Under the pieces are notes generated by a model. It ran no database searches. It saw nothing but the letters and a program-made list of their open reading frames with translations, and was not told the origin of the DNA. This document shows, piece after piece, positions 28,459-40,200 of a stretch of DNA of 64,000 bases. Origin of the DNA: Urophycis tenuis (lineage: Eukaryota > Chordata > Actinopteri > Gadiformes > Phycidae); contig JAXIVH010000017.1 of the NCBI GenBank assembly GCA_036785325.1, positions 4,688,805 to 4,752,804 on the forward strand. The letters run 5' to 3'. Each line of letters starts with the position of its first letter. The first letter of the stretch is position 1. A program made the translations under genes and the position numbers.

Positions 28459-31400
28459 ATGAACGATGAACCGCGAGGTGCCATCGGAGAGCCTGCGCAG
28501 ACAGATAATGCCCCACAGTGGCTTCAAGCGTTCCTTCACAATCAACAGGAACACACCAACATGCTCAAAGAAAAAAAAAATCAGCAAAATAAGCAACTGC
28601 AAATGATGCTGGCTCCTGTCCTAACACAGATAAGTGGGAATTCAATGACACATCAACAAACGTTACCCTCAGTTAGTAATGCCACTTTAAATGGGGAAGA
28701 CTTTCCACAGCGCCCCATAGGCCTACATGTTCCTGAGTCAGGTGATGTCCCCTCTATCCCCTGGGAAATGTCAAGAAGAGCAAACAGAAATGTCAGTAGC
28801 CCTTTTACAGCTGAGCTGGACGTCATCAACCAGCGGGCTCACAGCTCAATGCCAACTAGGCGTAATCCCAACCCTGACCCTGTAGTTAGGCGCAGAGATG
28901 CCAGAAGCTCTGAGCGTGAAGGCCAACACGCATTTTCCTATCAAGAGGGGCAAAGATCTAATAGCTTAGCTCAGAGTGGCCAGCAGTCCGTGCAAGATGT
29001 ACGCAGACCTAAACTGTCCATATATGATGGCAAAGAAGACTGGGATGCTTTTCTGTTACCTTTTGAGCGCATGGCCAGGAAATTCGGATGGACTGCCCCT
29101 GAGCGAGTAGATAGGCTGCTAGAATGAGGAGGCTCTGCAATTAGGTATGTCTGCTCACTGCCAGAACGCATAAGGGAGGATTATGTCCTCTTAATAGAGC
29201 AACTTACTCAGCGCTTCGGACAAAAAGACCCCCCCCCCACTACAGTAAGGAGAAAGTTAAGCGAACTTCGCCAAGGGAAAGAGACGACAGCTGAGTTTGC
29301 AGAAGAAGTGCAGCGACTTGTCACAATCGCATACCCCGGAGTAGACCTCCTACTACAAGATCAGCTAGCAACAGATGCCTTCCTGAAAGGGTTGAGAAAT
29401 CAAAAGGTGGCCTACAAAGTTATGAACCGAGACCCAAGCTCTCTAGCGGATGCACAGAAGAGCGTAGAAGCCCATGAACATAACTTTAAGGTGACTGTGG
29501 GTCGTGATACTGAAATTAAAAACAGAGCAAGGCGCATTTCCTGGGCTGATGAGGATTTTGTTACAGGTGAAGATTTCACTGCTTCTTCACGCAGATTACA
29601 GACACCTCAGTACGTGACCACTGATCAGTTTAATGCATTAAAAGAAGAAATGAAGACCCTCACAAAGGCAATGGCAAATCTACAGCTGCAATTGGGAAGC
29701 CTGCAGTCCACACTCACTGAGCACCAGAGAGCAAGATCCCCAGTGCAATATCACAGACATCATTTGCAGTCAGGCCAATCACGTTCCCGGTCACCAAGCC
29801 CAAGTCGTGGTGCCCCTGGTCCATGTTTCCAGTGTGGCGAACAGGGACATTTCCAGAGGGACTGCACAAAGTCACAAAGCTCAGCGTCTGCTCACGGCCG
29901 TAGCGACAAACATTCCGACCATCATGCTCAGTCTGACAGCGCACCATTATCAAGTCACCAACAACAAGGGCTTAAGCTGAGCTGTTCTAAAAGCAAGGGT
30001 GAGAGCCTTCAGATTCCAATCACTGTGAATGGCATTGCAACAGAGGCTGTGGTGGATACCGGAGCTCAGACAACAGTAATTTCAGAAGAACTGTACCAAA
30101 ACTTTTCAGAAGAGCAGCCCACGAACCTCTGTAAAACCTACCATCTCAATGCAGGTGTTGGAGATGGCATGAAGGCGAAACGGGGCCTGTCTGTGACCTT
30201 AAAAATTGCGTCCAAAACAATAACCTGGCCTGTACATGTAGCTCCCATTCGTGACTCTGTCCTCCTCGGCCTGGATCTGATGAAAGCTCACGATGTTGTC
30301 ATCCACACCCGCGGCAAAGTCTATATTGGAAATGAGCTTGTGCCTTCAAAAATAGTGGGAGGAGAAGCAGCAGATTACAGCGTGGCCAGAGTGATCTTGA
30401 GAGAAGCCACCACTATACCACCAACTTCAGAATGCGTTGTGTGGGGAGAAGTCGAGAACCCCAGGCCAGGTGTCCCAGCAGTGCTAGAGCCCTTGAACAT
30501 CACAGAAGCAGTAGCATCTGGAAGTGTGGCTACCACGATGGAGAAGCAAGTGCCGGTCAGATTATGCAACTTCTCGACCAGCAAAGCAGCCTTGTTAAAA
30601 GGAGTGTGCCTCGGACTCTTGGTGGAGGCTTACCCGGATGAACCGAAAATTCTGTGGGAGAAGAAAGCTGTGACCGATGGTGAGAGTGAAGTAGTCGATA
30701 CGCCACCCCTGATTGGAAGAGTGGCAACGATCGCCGACCTGCCCGAGCATCTCCATTGCCTGGTGGAGGCCACGAACGAAAGTCTGAACGAAGAACAACA
30801 ACAACAGTTCCTCCAGTTGCTACTGACTTACCAGTCCCTGTTTGCTAAAGGTGACTCTGATCTGGGTTACCTCTCCACTGTCACACACAAGATCGACACC
30901 GGGCTAGCCAAGCCTGTGCGTCAGCGAGTGAGACGGACCCCCCTTGGATTTCAAGGCGAGGAAGAAGCCCATCTCCAGGACATGCTCAGAGCGGGTGTCA
31001 TCACGCCATCATCATCAGAGTGGGCTTCCCCGGACGTTTTGGTACGCAAGAAAGACGGAGGAGTGCGCTGGTGTGTGGATTACCGCAGTCTGAATAGCCT
31101 GACAATCAAAGATGCGTACCCTCTCCCCAAGATAGAAGAGTGCCTTGATGTTCTTGGCGGAGCTTCTCTGTTCTCTACGCTGGACCTGCAGTCAGGCTAC
31201 TGGCAGATAGCAGTGGATGGCAAAGACCGTGACAAGACAGCATTCATCACCAAATGGGGCCTCTATGAGTACACACGCATGCCCTTTGGCCTTTGCAACG
31301 CCCCAAGTACTTTCCAGAGGGCAATGGAGCTCGTCCTTAGGGGGCTGCAATGGGACAAGTTGCTTATCTACCTAGATGACATCATCATCCTGGGTAGGAG

Positions 31401-32514
31401 CGTGGAAGAGAGCCTCGACCGTCTTGAACAAGTCTTTGAGCGCCTGCACAAATATGGCCTGAAGTTGAAGCCTTCGAAATGCCACCTGCTTCAAGAAAAA
31501 GTTCTCTTCTTGGGCCATATCGTGAGTGGTGATGGAATCCGTCCAAATCCAGGGTTGGTCAGAGACGTACAGCTCTGGGAGCCACCCAGCAACGTTCAAG
31601 AGCTCCAAGCGTTTCTCGGCCTATGCAACTACTACCGCAAATTTGTGCCATCTTTCGCTGAAATTGCAAGTCCCCTCCACAACCTGTTAAAGAAAGGAGC
31701 TGTGTTTCAGTGGACTGAACACCATCAAGAGGCTTTCACACAGCTCAAAGAAAGATTGACAACCGCCCCAGTATTAGGATACCCCATAGCAGAAGGCCAG
31801 TACATCCTCGATACCGATGCATCCAACCATAGTGTGGGAGCTGTTCTGTCACAACTCCAGTGGGGAGAGGAGCGGGTACTGACATATGGCAGCAGTCACC
31901 TTACACCAGCTCAGCAGAGGTATTGCGTCACCAGACGTGAACTTCTTGCCGTGGTGCGCTTTACCCGTCAGTTCCGTCACTACCTACTGGGAAGGAAGTT
32001 CCTGTTACGAACAGATCATGGCAGCCTCACCTGGCTCTTCCGATTCAAGTATCTTGAAGGTCAACTAGCCAGGTGGCTGGAGGAGTTGAGCCAATACGAC
32101 TTCCGCATAGAGCACAGAGCAGGCGTCAAGCACTCAAACGCTGATGGCATGTCAAGGCAAGGCACTGGAGACATGGACAAATGTGACTGCTACCAAGCTG
32201 GGAAGTACCTGTCAGAGTTACCATGCCAAGGTTGCAAGTATTGCCAGAGACTTCACGAGCAGTGGGCCAGGTTCGAAGAAGATGTTGATGATGTCATACC
32301 ACTGGCGGTGAGATATCTGGAGCCCAGCATGGAGACTGACAGTACTGATCATCAATTGCAAACAACAGAACAGACACCAGTACCCCAACCGACCACCCCA
32401 GTAGTCAACTGGATGCAGTCTGTGAGCAACGACCAGCTTGTCCAACTCCAGAAAGCTGATCCTGATCCTCTCCATTCTCCAGCAGTGGAAGGACACCGGT
32501 ACACTTCCCACTAA
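28459..32514 (+). pseudogene. Gypsy-B gag-protease-RT-RNase H, one stop
   Basis: One frame of 1352 codons interrupted only by TGA at 29125-29127 within gag. Gag starts MNDEPRGAIGEP and has the capsid-like segment around YDGKEDWDAFLLPFERMA. A CCHC knuckle (CFQCGEQGHFQRDC, about residue 455) is followed by a protease with VVDTGAQTTVIS (about 530). RT shows DGGVRWCVDYRSLN, FSTLDLQSGYWQI, MPFGLCNAPSTF and LIYLDDIIILG (about 970). RNase H shows ILDTDASNHSVGAVL (about 1117). It ends in a frameshift near 32460 before the integrase. Nearly intact, so a fairly young copy. Confidence 0.9.
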
Positions 32515-33937
32515 AGACCAAGTGATGCTCGAGAGCCCAGCAGTGAGGAAATTCTGGCTGTGTTGGCCTCAGATTGTCAGACACCAAGGAGTTCTCTTCT
32601 ATCGCTGGGAGAGAGAAGACCAAGACCCAACACTGTTGTTGCTAGTACCATCGTCCATGCAGAAAGAGGTTCTACAGTCTTGCCACAACCCTCCTCACTC
32701 TGGACACCTGGGAGAATTTAAGACTCTGGAACGGCTGCGCCAAGGCTACCATTGGCATGGGATGCGAGAAGACGTTCATCTATTCCTGAAAAAGTGCAAT
32801 CAATGCGACGGAAGCAAAGCGACAGGAACGCTAAAGCGAGCCCAACTGCAAAGTTACCAAGCTGGTGCGCCGTTAGACCGTCTCCACTTAGACATCCTCG
32901 GACCCTTTCCTTTATCCAGCTCAGGAAACAAATACATCCTCGTCATAATTGACCAATTCACCAGGTGGGTCGAAGCCTTTGCTGTTCCTGACCAGGGGAC
33001 CGAAACAACAGCCAAGAAACTGGTCTACGAATTCATTGCTCGTTTTGGCTCTCCTCTCGAGTTACACACAGACCAGGGCCGTAACTTTGAGAGCTGCCTG
33101 TTCTACGGTGTATGCAAGCTTCTACAGATCACAAAGACCAGAACAACCCCCTACCATCCCGCCTCTAATGGTCAGGTAGAACGGTTCAACAGAACTCTGC
33201 TCCAGATGATAAGGTGCTACGTGGACAAAGATCAGAAAAACTGGGACGAACACCTGCCACTACTTACCTCCGCCTACCGCAGTTCCCGCCATGCAGTCAC
33301 AGGCTTCACACCCAACAAACTCATGCTCGGCCGAGAAGTCCACCAACCCCACGACATTCTGTCGGGCACTGCAGAGCTCAAGTCTGATTGAATGGGAGTA
33401 GCCGACTTCCTCTTCCACCTCAAAGAAGACCTTGAAGAGGCCCATCAGACAGCGAGAAAACATCTCTGCACTGCACAGGAACGTCAGAAGAGGACATACG
33501 ATGTACGAGCACAAGAACAGTCTTACAGTGTCGGCGATCTGGTGTACGTGAAGGATGACACAAAAAAGAAAGGACTAAGCCCCAAGCTCCAGGCACCATG
33601 GACAGGCCCCTTCATCATTTCAGCTCGACGTGGCCCCGTCATCTACGAGATCCAAGGTGCTAAGCGCAGCAAGATAATGCATCACGACCGACTCAAGCCG
33701 TACACCAGTGAAGTCGTTCCTGCCTGGGTGGGACGTCAGAGGAGCCGTGTGCTACAGCAGCGCCAAGACTCGCCAGACCCATCGCCGGAAGTAGATGCCC
33801 CACCAGTGCCGGGTGTCCAGCGCCAAGACCTGCCAGACGCTTCACCTGAAGTGGATGCTCCACAGGTGCCAGGCCTGCTAGACCTGAGAGAACATCTCTT
33901 CACTGCACAGGAACGTCAGAAGACATACAACGCATAA
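32461..33937 (+). pseudogene. Gypsy-B integrase with one stop
   Basis: In a second frame, the integrase zinc finger (H in NPPHSGHLGE, CNQCDG) leads into the catalytic core with D in HLDILGPFP, D in HTDQGRNFE and E in NGQVERFNR. A TGA at 33389-33391 interrupts the frame, which continues with a C-terminal domain ending in GPFIISARRGPV and a proline/aspartate-rich repeat (PDPSPEVDAPPVPG, PDASPEVDAPQVPG). The stop and the upstream frameshift disable it. Confidence 0.88.
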
Positions 33938-34111
33938 GCACAAGAACAGTCTTACAGTGTCGGCGACCTGGTGTACGTGAAGGATGACACAAAAAGGAAA
34001 GGACTACGCCCCAAGCTCCAGGCACCATGGACAGGCCCCTTCATCATTTCAGCTCGCCGTGGCCCAGTCACCTACGAGATCCAAGGTGCTAAGCGCAGTC
34101 AGATCATGCAT
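33454..34111 (+). repeat. Tandem duplication of the integrase C-terminal segment
   Basis: 33454-33682 (229 bp) is repeated, about 430 bp downstream, at 33886-34111 with scattered changes and small indels. The second copy is out of frame near its start and then open from 33971. The proline-rich repeats lie between the copies. Confidence 0.88.
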
Positions 34112-34113
34112 GA

Positions 34114-34310
34114 CAGTTCCATCAAATTGACTGCACTTGTTTTACCTTCATATACTTAAAATGTAGGTGATTTAGATTATTATTTAGCCTATTTAGCACC
34201 ATTGTCAATATTTCACAAGTTTTATTTATTCACTATTATATCTGCATCTATATGTGCCTGTGGGCTATCCAAGCAAACAAAATTCAATCTTAGTAAATAT
34301 TTATCCATTA
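34114..34310 (+). repeat. 197-bp dispersed repeat, copy 1
   Basis: Almost identical (one visible difference) to 53556-53752 in the same orientation; flanks are unrelated. It begins exactly where Gypsy-B stops. No terminal repeats; family unknown. Confidence 0.85.
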
Positions 34311-34346
34311 CTTTCCATTTTGTATAAGTGCAGTTGTAACTACACT

Positions 34347-34713
34347 AGGGTTGCCAAGTTTCTCAACCCCAAATGCAGGACACTTTGACATTTTCGGCAG
34401 GGGGTACGGATGCGGGCGGGGGGGGGGGTGCAAATCAAAAACACTCGCCCCTCCCCTGCTGAAGAACAGATGAGCTGACAGTGCGCACAAACTATATCGC
34501 AACAAGCGAACTCTAAAGAGAAAAAATAAATATTTTATCTAAATATCTGTGTAAATGCGTGCATAGAAACTAAAATGTTATTTGCCTAGTGCAACTTGAC
34601 AAGGCCGACGAGGCTGTGATGGAAATGCGGGACAGGAGCTGCCCCGTACGGGACAAATCAAAATCACCCGAAATACGGGACGTCCAGCACAATCCGGGAC
34701 GGTTGGCAACCCT
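34347..34713. mobile_element. MITE with AGGGTTGCCAA-type termini
   Basis: Inverted ends AGGGTTGCCAA and TTGGCAACCCT enclose a non-coding segment rich in CGGGAC motifs. These are hAT-like termini in vertebrates. No convincing 8-bp duplication is seen. Confidence 0.6.
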
Positions 34714-35871
34714 CTCAGAGCGATTGATATAACACATTACAGAAGCTAGCAAGACGCACACGGAGACCGTCCGCTGTTCACCCAGGGCTCACCGCCCTGT
34801 TATGTAGGTCAAACACGGACAAACCCCGTTCCTCCCACTCTCCCACCCGGAGAGTAGAGTTACCTGACTGCTGTTCGCGCTGTTCATTTTCATGCACTTT
34901 CCTTTTTTGCTTTTCACTCCCGAGGGATAACCCCGCTTCATCCTGCTGATGCCGTTGATGCACATGCATGCATTGGCAATGTGACGTGCGCGAGCACGTC
35001 AGGTTTTTTTTTTTTTTTTTCCCCACGGGGCCCCTATGAGTTTGCGGGGCCCTACACAACGTGCGTAGTGTGCGTATTGGGTGAACCGGTACTGCCCGGT
35101 ACTTTTCTGCTTATCATTCTTGTGAGCACTTATAGGCCACTGCATTCAAGATACCTGATGTATGTAGGCCACCTGTTTTTCTATATTTGTTGATGCATGA
35201 TGTATTGTTTACCTTAAGCCAAGTCAATACCTGGGTAGGCCTACAGCCTAAGTGGTGGGCCTCACATTTGACCAACACTCCCTGTCTTTTTGGGCCACTG
35301 AAGATCTCAAGGCTTTGGGGACGAGCAGAGACTCTGTGTTTCATCTGAAAGAGTGAGAAAGAAAGTGGTGGTGTCCATCATGATGTACATTTAAAAAAAA
35401 AAAACTATGAATGTAGCCTACCAATCATGGCAAGCTCTGCAATAAGGTCTGCTAGGTTAAGAATGTACTGATTAGTTTGTCATGACAGTACAAAAATTAT
35501 GCACGTGATTCCACCGAACAACACAGGTGTTTTGCAGACATATACTGTAGCTATTGACTAAGACTCGTACACGAACAATTAAAACAGATGGACACACAAT
35601 GCAATGGGGAGTACCTCTTCCATATCTTTAAAGCACATTCCTCTGTACGAATAAAGACCCAGAGCAGGCACAATATAGACAGAACACTCCAGGCAGAGCA
35701 TCCGAGGATAAGCTGGGTGTATCTCTACCCGTGTTTTAGTACTCATTCCTTTGCTCCACAGTTTATTGAACAGATTACTTATAAAATAAGTGAGTTAACA
35801 GTAGTCAGATTCGAGAGTCATTCTTAAGGGGAATGGCATTATCCTTATCTTAAGTATTTCTAGGTCCCTGC
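34714..35871. other. Non-coding stretch, no recognised element
   Basis: Contains a poly-T run at 34992-35020 and no plausible coding frame or terminal repeats. Possible old repeat remnants cannot be named. Confidence 0.4.
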
Positions 35872-36762
35872 CTGGGTCATCTGTACCTTCGGAGTTGTTC
35901 TCATATTGTCACCTCATATTTGCACCTCTCCTCATATTTGCACCTCATATTTGCACCTATTATTGTACATCTTTTTACAATTTCTATTTTGTCTTGTTTT
36001 TCTTTTTTGATGTTGTTGTTTCTTTGGTTTGTTTTTCTGTGTGCACTAGCTCTGCGGGAGCACCTTTTTCAAATTTCATTGTACATCGTATAATGACAAT
36101 AAAGACTATTCTATTCTATTCTATTCTATTCTTACCCTATAAAAGGCGCCTGCCAACAATACTTGGGGCGCACTTCTGAGAAAGCTGTATCAAGTGTATT
36201 GCTCTCTGTTGAACTGTGCCTGTTAACTTGTCGACAACTTAATAATATAAAAAATATATATTTTTTGGTTTAATCAATCACCTCGATTGATTTCATTCAA
36301 CGCTCACTGCCCTCATAGTATCCGGCTGCGTCCGTCAAGACGGAGGCGTAACTTGGAGGAGGCGTGTCTTGTAGTTTCCGAAATGTCTTCAATAAAAATG
36401 AAATGTCTTCAATACAATTCTTTGATTTATTCTGTCTTTTTGTTAAAGGTATGAAGGGATAAAGTCGGCTAAACTGAAATTGAAAAGTAATCCTCAGTTG
36501 GACTCCACCTGTAGGCTACTCATGCAAATGTGCCCACAGCCGCTTTGTGGTATTTTTAAGTACCGTCGTTGTGTATCAGACTTACAATGAGCGACATTAG
36601 GAAGAACCAAAACATGATCACATTCTAAGCACCCCTGGGACCCCTTTTAGGAAACATTCAGGTCATTATGATTTTAAATGTTTAATCTTAACATTCTTTC
36701 AAATCTCCATTTCACAAACACTTTTTGTTTTTTCCCAGGTGGGGACTAGGTGGGGACCATAC
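35872..36762 (+). repeat. Duplicated block A upstream of the zinc-finger gene
   Basis: Collinear with 54873-56244 (block B). It contains a TATA-like CCCTATAAAAGG, TGTATCAAGTGTATTGC and later blocks in the same order. Block A carries a LINE tail (35902-36132) absent from B; B carries a Harbinger MITE and about 60 bp absent from A. The TATA context suggests an LTR or promoter origin. Confidence 0.85.
35902..36132 (+). mobile_element. 5'-truncated LINE 3' end
   Basis: Ends AATGACAATAAAGAC and ATTCT repeats. The corresponding position in block B (54912/54913) is unoccupied, which fixes both borders. Confidence 0.85.
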
Positions 36763-36980
36763 AACACTCATTACTAAACCTAACCCTATAAACGCACAAA
36801 CAGATAATAGTTGTACGACAATGCTATTTTCTAGTAATTACGGTAACATGGCGAAAGAGGCAGTTGTGTGTATTGCCAACTCTATAAGTGTCTCTGGTAT
36901 TGCTTTCTGGGGTTAGTCGACATTCCAGCGTTCAGTTTGAAGACAGTTTGTGTTACATATCGCCGGTAGTCGAGCAAAAT

Positions 36981-37287
36981 ATGCCAGTAAACATGTCGCC
37001 GTGCAACTCAACTCTAGAAGAACAGCTCTCGTCCATCATGGACGTACTTGCGAAAGCGGTCGTATCTGAAATTGGCCAACTGTTCTCGGAAGGATCGGCT
37101 ACCCTTCGCTTACAAATAACTCAGAGCCAGAAAGAAAACGAAGCGCTGAGGACGAGGATGAAGGTGATGAAGAGTGAGCTGTTTTCTCTGAGGCTTCAAA
37201 CCAGATCAAATGCATCCCGTGCGGCCAGTCGTTTTGCCCTGGCTCGAGCCAACGGCTGGAAACCACGGACCAAACTACTGGAAAACG
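36981..37287 (+). CDS. Zinc-finger gene exon 1 (coiled-coil leader)
   Basis: ATG at 36981 (MPVNMSPCNSTLEEQL) with an A at -3; a second ATG 12 bases on is also possible. Ends LLEN plus one base before GTGAGA. Heptad-like leucines support a dimerisation leader. Confidence 0.82.
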
Positions 37288-40200
37288 GTGAGACCCCACT
37301 GGAATAGATGTAGAACAGGACAGTCCATGTGTTCAGGGGTCTTTAAGCATGCTCACTTTACTATGAATTACTATATGAGTAGTAGTATGAAATAGTAATA
37401 TTCATTATCATGATAAATAATTAACAATTAATAACCTCACAACACATTAACTACCTCACAACACATGCCTAAACTAATTTGACGATATGCCCATTTCCTG
37501 CACTTTCTATGCTCTTGGTCAAAAATTGTATGTATTCTTCATTGTCGTCATCCTCATCATTATCAGGGCCAAAGCCCCTGAATGACTACAAGGCGGATGG
37601 AAATTCCCCTTCTTTTACCACATCCAAAAGTGAGGCTTCCTCTGATACAACTCCAGTGGAGGTAAGCACAACACACATCCATAGAAAGCACACCTTTATG
37701 ATAAATTTTAATGTGTCGTTAATGGGGATTGGCAACTTTTCTCTGCAACTGCAAGAATAGGTCTTGTGTGTGTTGTCCTCTTTATATGGAAAGTTGGAGA
37801 CCCCAGACATCAGTCTAATCAAGGAAGAAGAGGATATCAGTGCATACAGGCCAGCTGGAGGTGAGTACTAAAGGCTGGGTTATGCTTCGTTTATACTTCC
37901 GCATCAACGCGGCGCTGGGGGGCGGCGTACACTTTGCGGACCCTTTATGGACCCTTTACGTCCTTGACGTGCACCTCCCACAATCCTAGACGCGCGTCGA
38001 GGCGACGCAACCCCAACGCAAAGCCAACGCGGCGGCATTGGCTGTGAATGGTCCGCAAACCACATCCACTGGAGATCGCTTTTCCGGTCTCCATTCCCAA
38101 ACCCCGCCATTTTTAAAAGTCTTTGAGTTGGTGGCCGAGAGACTTTGAATAGCTTTAATTTTTCAGCGGAAAATTGCGACAATGGACAGAAATGGCCACC
38201 AATTCGTGGGAGGAGATATCCCGTAACCTCGGGTTGTCTGTGGGTGACTGCAGGCAGAAATGGAAGAATGTGAGGGATCGGTACACTCGTGTCCGAAAGG
38301 CCATGGTGAAATGCAGCGGCGAAGCAGGGGGCAAGAAAGTCCCCCTCCTGTATCAAATGCTCTCCTGGTTGAGCCCTCACATAAAACACCGGCCCACTTC
38401 ACTTTAACGACGATATACCCCTCAAGAGGGTCGGCCGGTCGGTCAGTCTTTGAAAAAAAGATAGCGCCCTCTACCGGTGTGGCATTGAATTGCATTTCGA
38501 GATGTAAACCCCACGCAATCCCTACGCTGAAGTATCACGGGTTCATGACTGCCTCCGAGCAACTGCGTGGCCATTGCGTGATCACGACGCAATCCCTACG
38601 CAGAAGCATAAACCAGCCTTGAAGGTTAATAGAAACAGCATTTCAGGCTCATTTATGATGAGTGATAGTGATTTATATAGGATAACAATATATTCTAACA
38701 TACTTATATTGTTCCAATCATGATGCATCTGTTTCTACTTTTCATTTAGTGTTTAGAGTCTATGCACTCTTCAGTATGAAAGAATTCCTTTCTCTGAGAG
38801 TCCCAGCATAGGAGGGCAGCTTGTGATAGAGCACATGGGGTCTTTATATAGCTTTACATGGTATGCATTACTGGAAGGAGAATATTCTGCTCAGACCAAT
38901 ACGTTGCAGTGACATGTACATTTGCTGTTCATGCATTTTGATAAGAATTTGGTTACTGCAAGACTCCCATGGAGGGTGAGTAATACTATAATACTTACCA
39001 GCTAGTTAAATCTCTTGAAATGGGTGTGTTTATCTAGTTGGAGATCTTACAAAATATAATGGGTAAACAGATACAACAATCAGTAAGACTTCAATAGTTA
39101 CTTCTGCATGTACACTGTACCTACACGCAGGGGCGGAGCATGGGGGTGGCTTTCGGGGCTGAACCCCCGAATCTCACTTCAAAAGCCCCAGATCTTTTTT
39201 AAGCTTTTGAATTTATGACAACCGAATAGTTATTGTTTCTTTCCATTAAATAGTATTATCTTGAGAAGGCCCTGCAACTGAAAATGTAGGCTATGAATTA
39301 GAAGGGATTTAGGATTTGGCAGTGTCCAGCAGGTCACCCTGAAAGGGACTAGAATGCAGGAAGTCGCATCTTAGAAATAAAAAATGTCCTGGGGGAGAAC
39401 CCCCAGACCCCCCTCTGGGCTAAGCCCCAGATGTACACAAAGTCTGGCTCCGCCCCTGCCTACACACTGTATCCTTATGTGCAAGTCATGTATCAAAACA
39501 AGTACTTTATCTCTGTCTTTCTGTCTCTTCTCTGCAGTAGACTGTGATGACCCTGCAGAGCGCAGCACGCAGCACGGTGCCCCCTCGGGGAGTCAGCATG
39601 TGGACGCCCCTGGCTCCTCCCACATGTCCAGTCACAACGAGGAGCTGCGGATCCTGAGTGTCCACGGACGAGGGGAGGGCCCACTGCACGGCCATGACAC
39701 CCTCTTCACAGCATCCGAACTGGAGGCCCTGAGCTCGCTGTCCCCGGACCACAGCATCACCCACGACAGCCTCCTCAGCTTCAACAGCGGCCCCAGCGAG
39801 ACGGTCCCGGCACAGGGGATGCAGGACAGCAGGGGGGGTCCCGGTAGAGACGGCCAAGCAGAACAGCTGCAGCGCCTCCAGGCCGCCTCCCTGTCCCTGA
39901 AGCACGCCGCGCTGGAGGCCGATGCCACAGGGAGACGCCCGGGCCACTCTGGGGCACAGTTACCGCAGGGCGTAGCCAAGAGCCTGGACTGTGGCGAGGA
40001 GCAGCAGACCGGGCACCAAGCGGCAAAGCTGTCCTTCCCTTGCGCTTTGTGCGGCAATTCGTTGGCTAACAAGGCCAGTTTGACCAAGCACATGCGCATC
40101 CACACAGGTGAGAAGCCGTACAGCTGCGACCAGTGCGGGAAGCGCTTCACGGACAACCGCAACCTGAAGATCCACCTGAGGACTCACTCCGGGGAGAAGC

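Larger units (their letters stand above)
21760..34113 (+). mobile_element. Ty3/gypsy LTR retrotransposon (Gypsy-B), LTR split by DIRS
   Basis: A plus-strand gypsy element with gag, zinc knuckle, protease, RT, RNase H and integrase at 28459-34113. Its 5' LTR ends at about 27937, in front of a tRNA-Leu-type primer site. The LTR is interrupted by a DIRS element: promoter-like sequence with an ATTGGC box just left of 21897 and a TTTATAA box just right of 27685 are joined when the DIRS is removed. The 3' LTR was not found; the element stops abruptly at a dispersed 197-bp repeat. The LTR start near 21760-21812 is uncertain. Confidence 0.78.

Noticed and set aside
34978..35000. Near-palindromic GACGTGCGCGAGCACGTC as a regulatory site
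   Set aside because: Short imperfect palindrome beside a poly-T run with no gene nearby; expected by chance.
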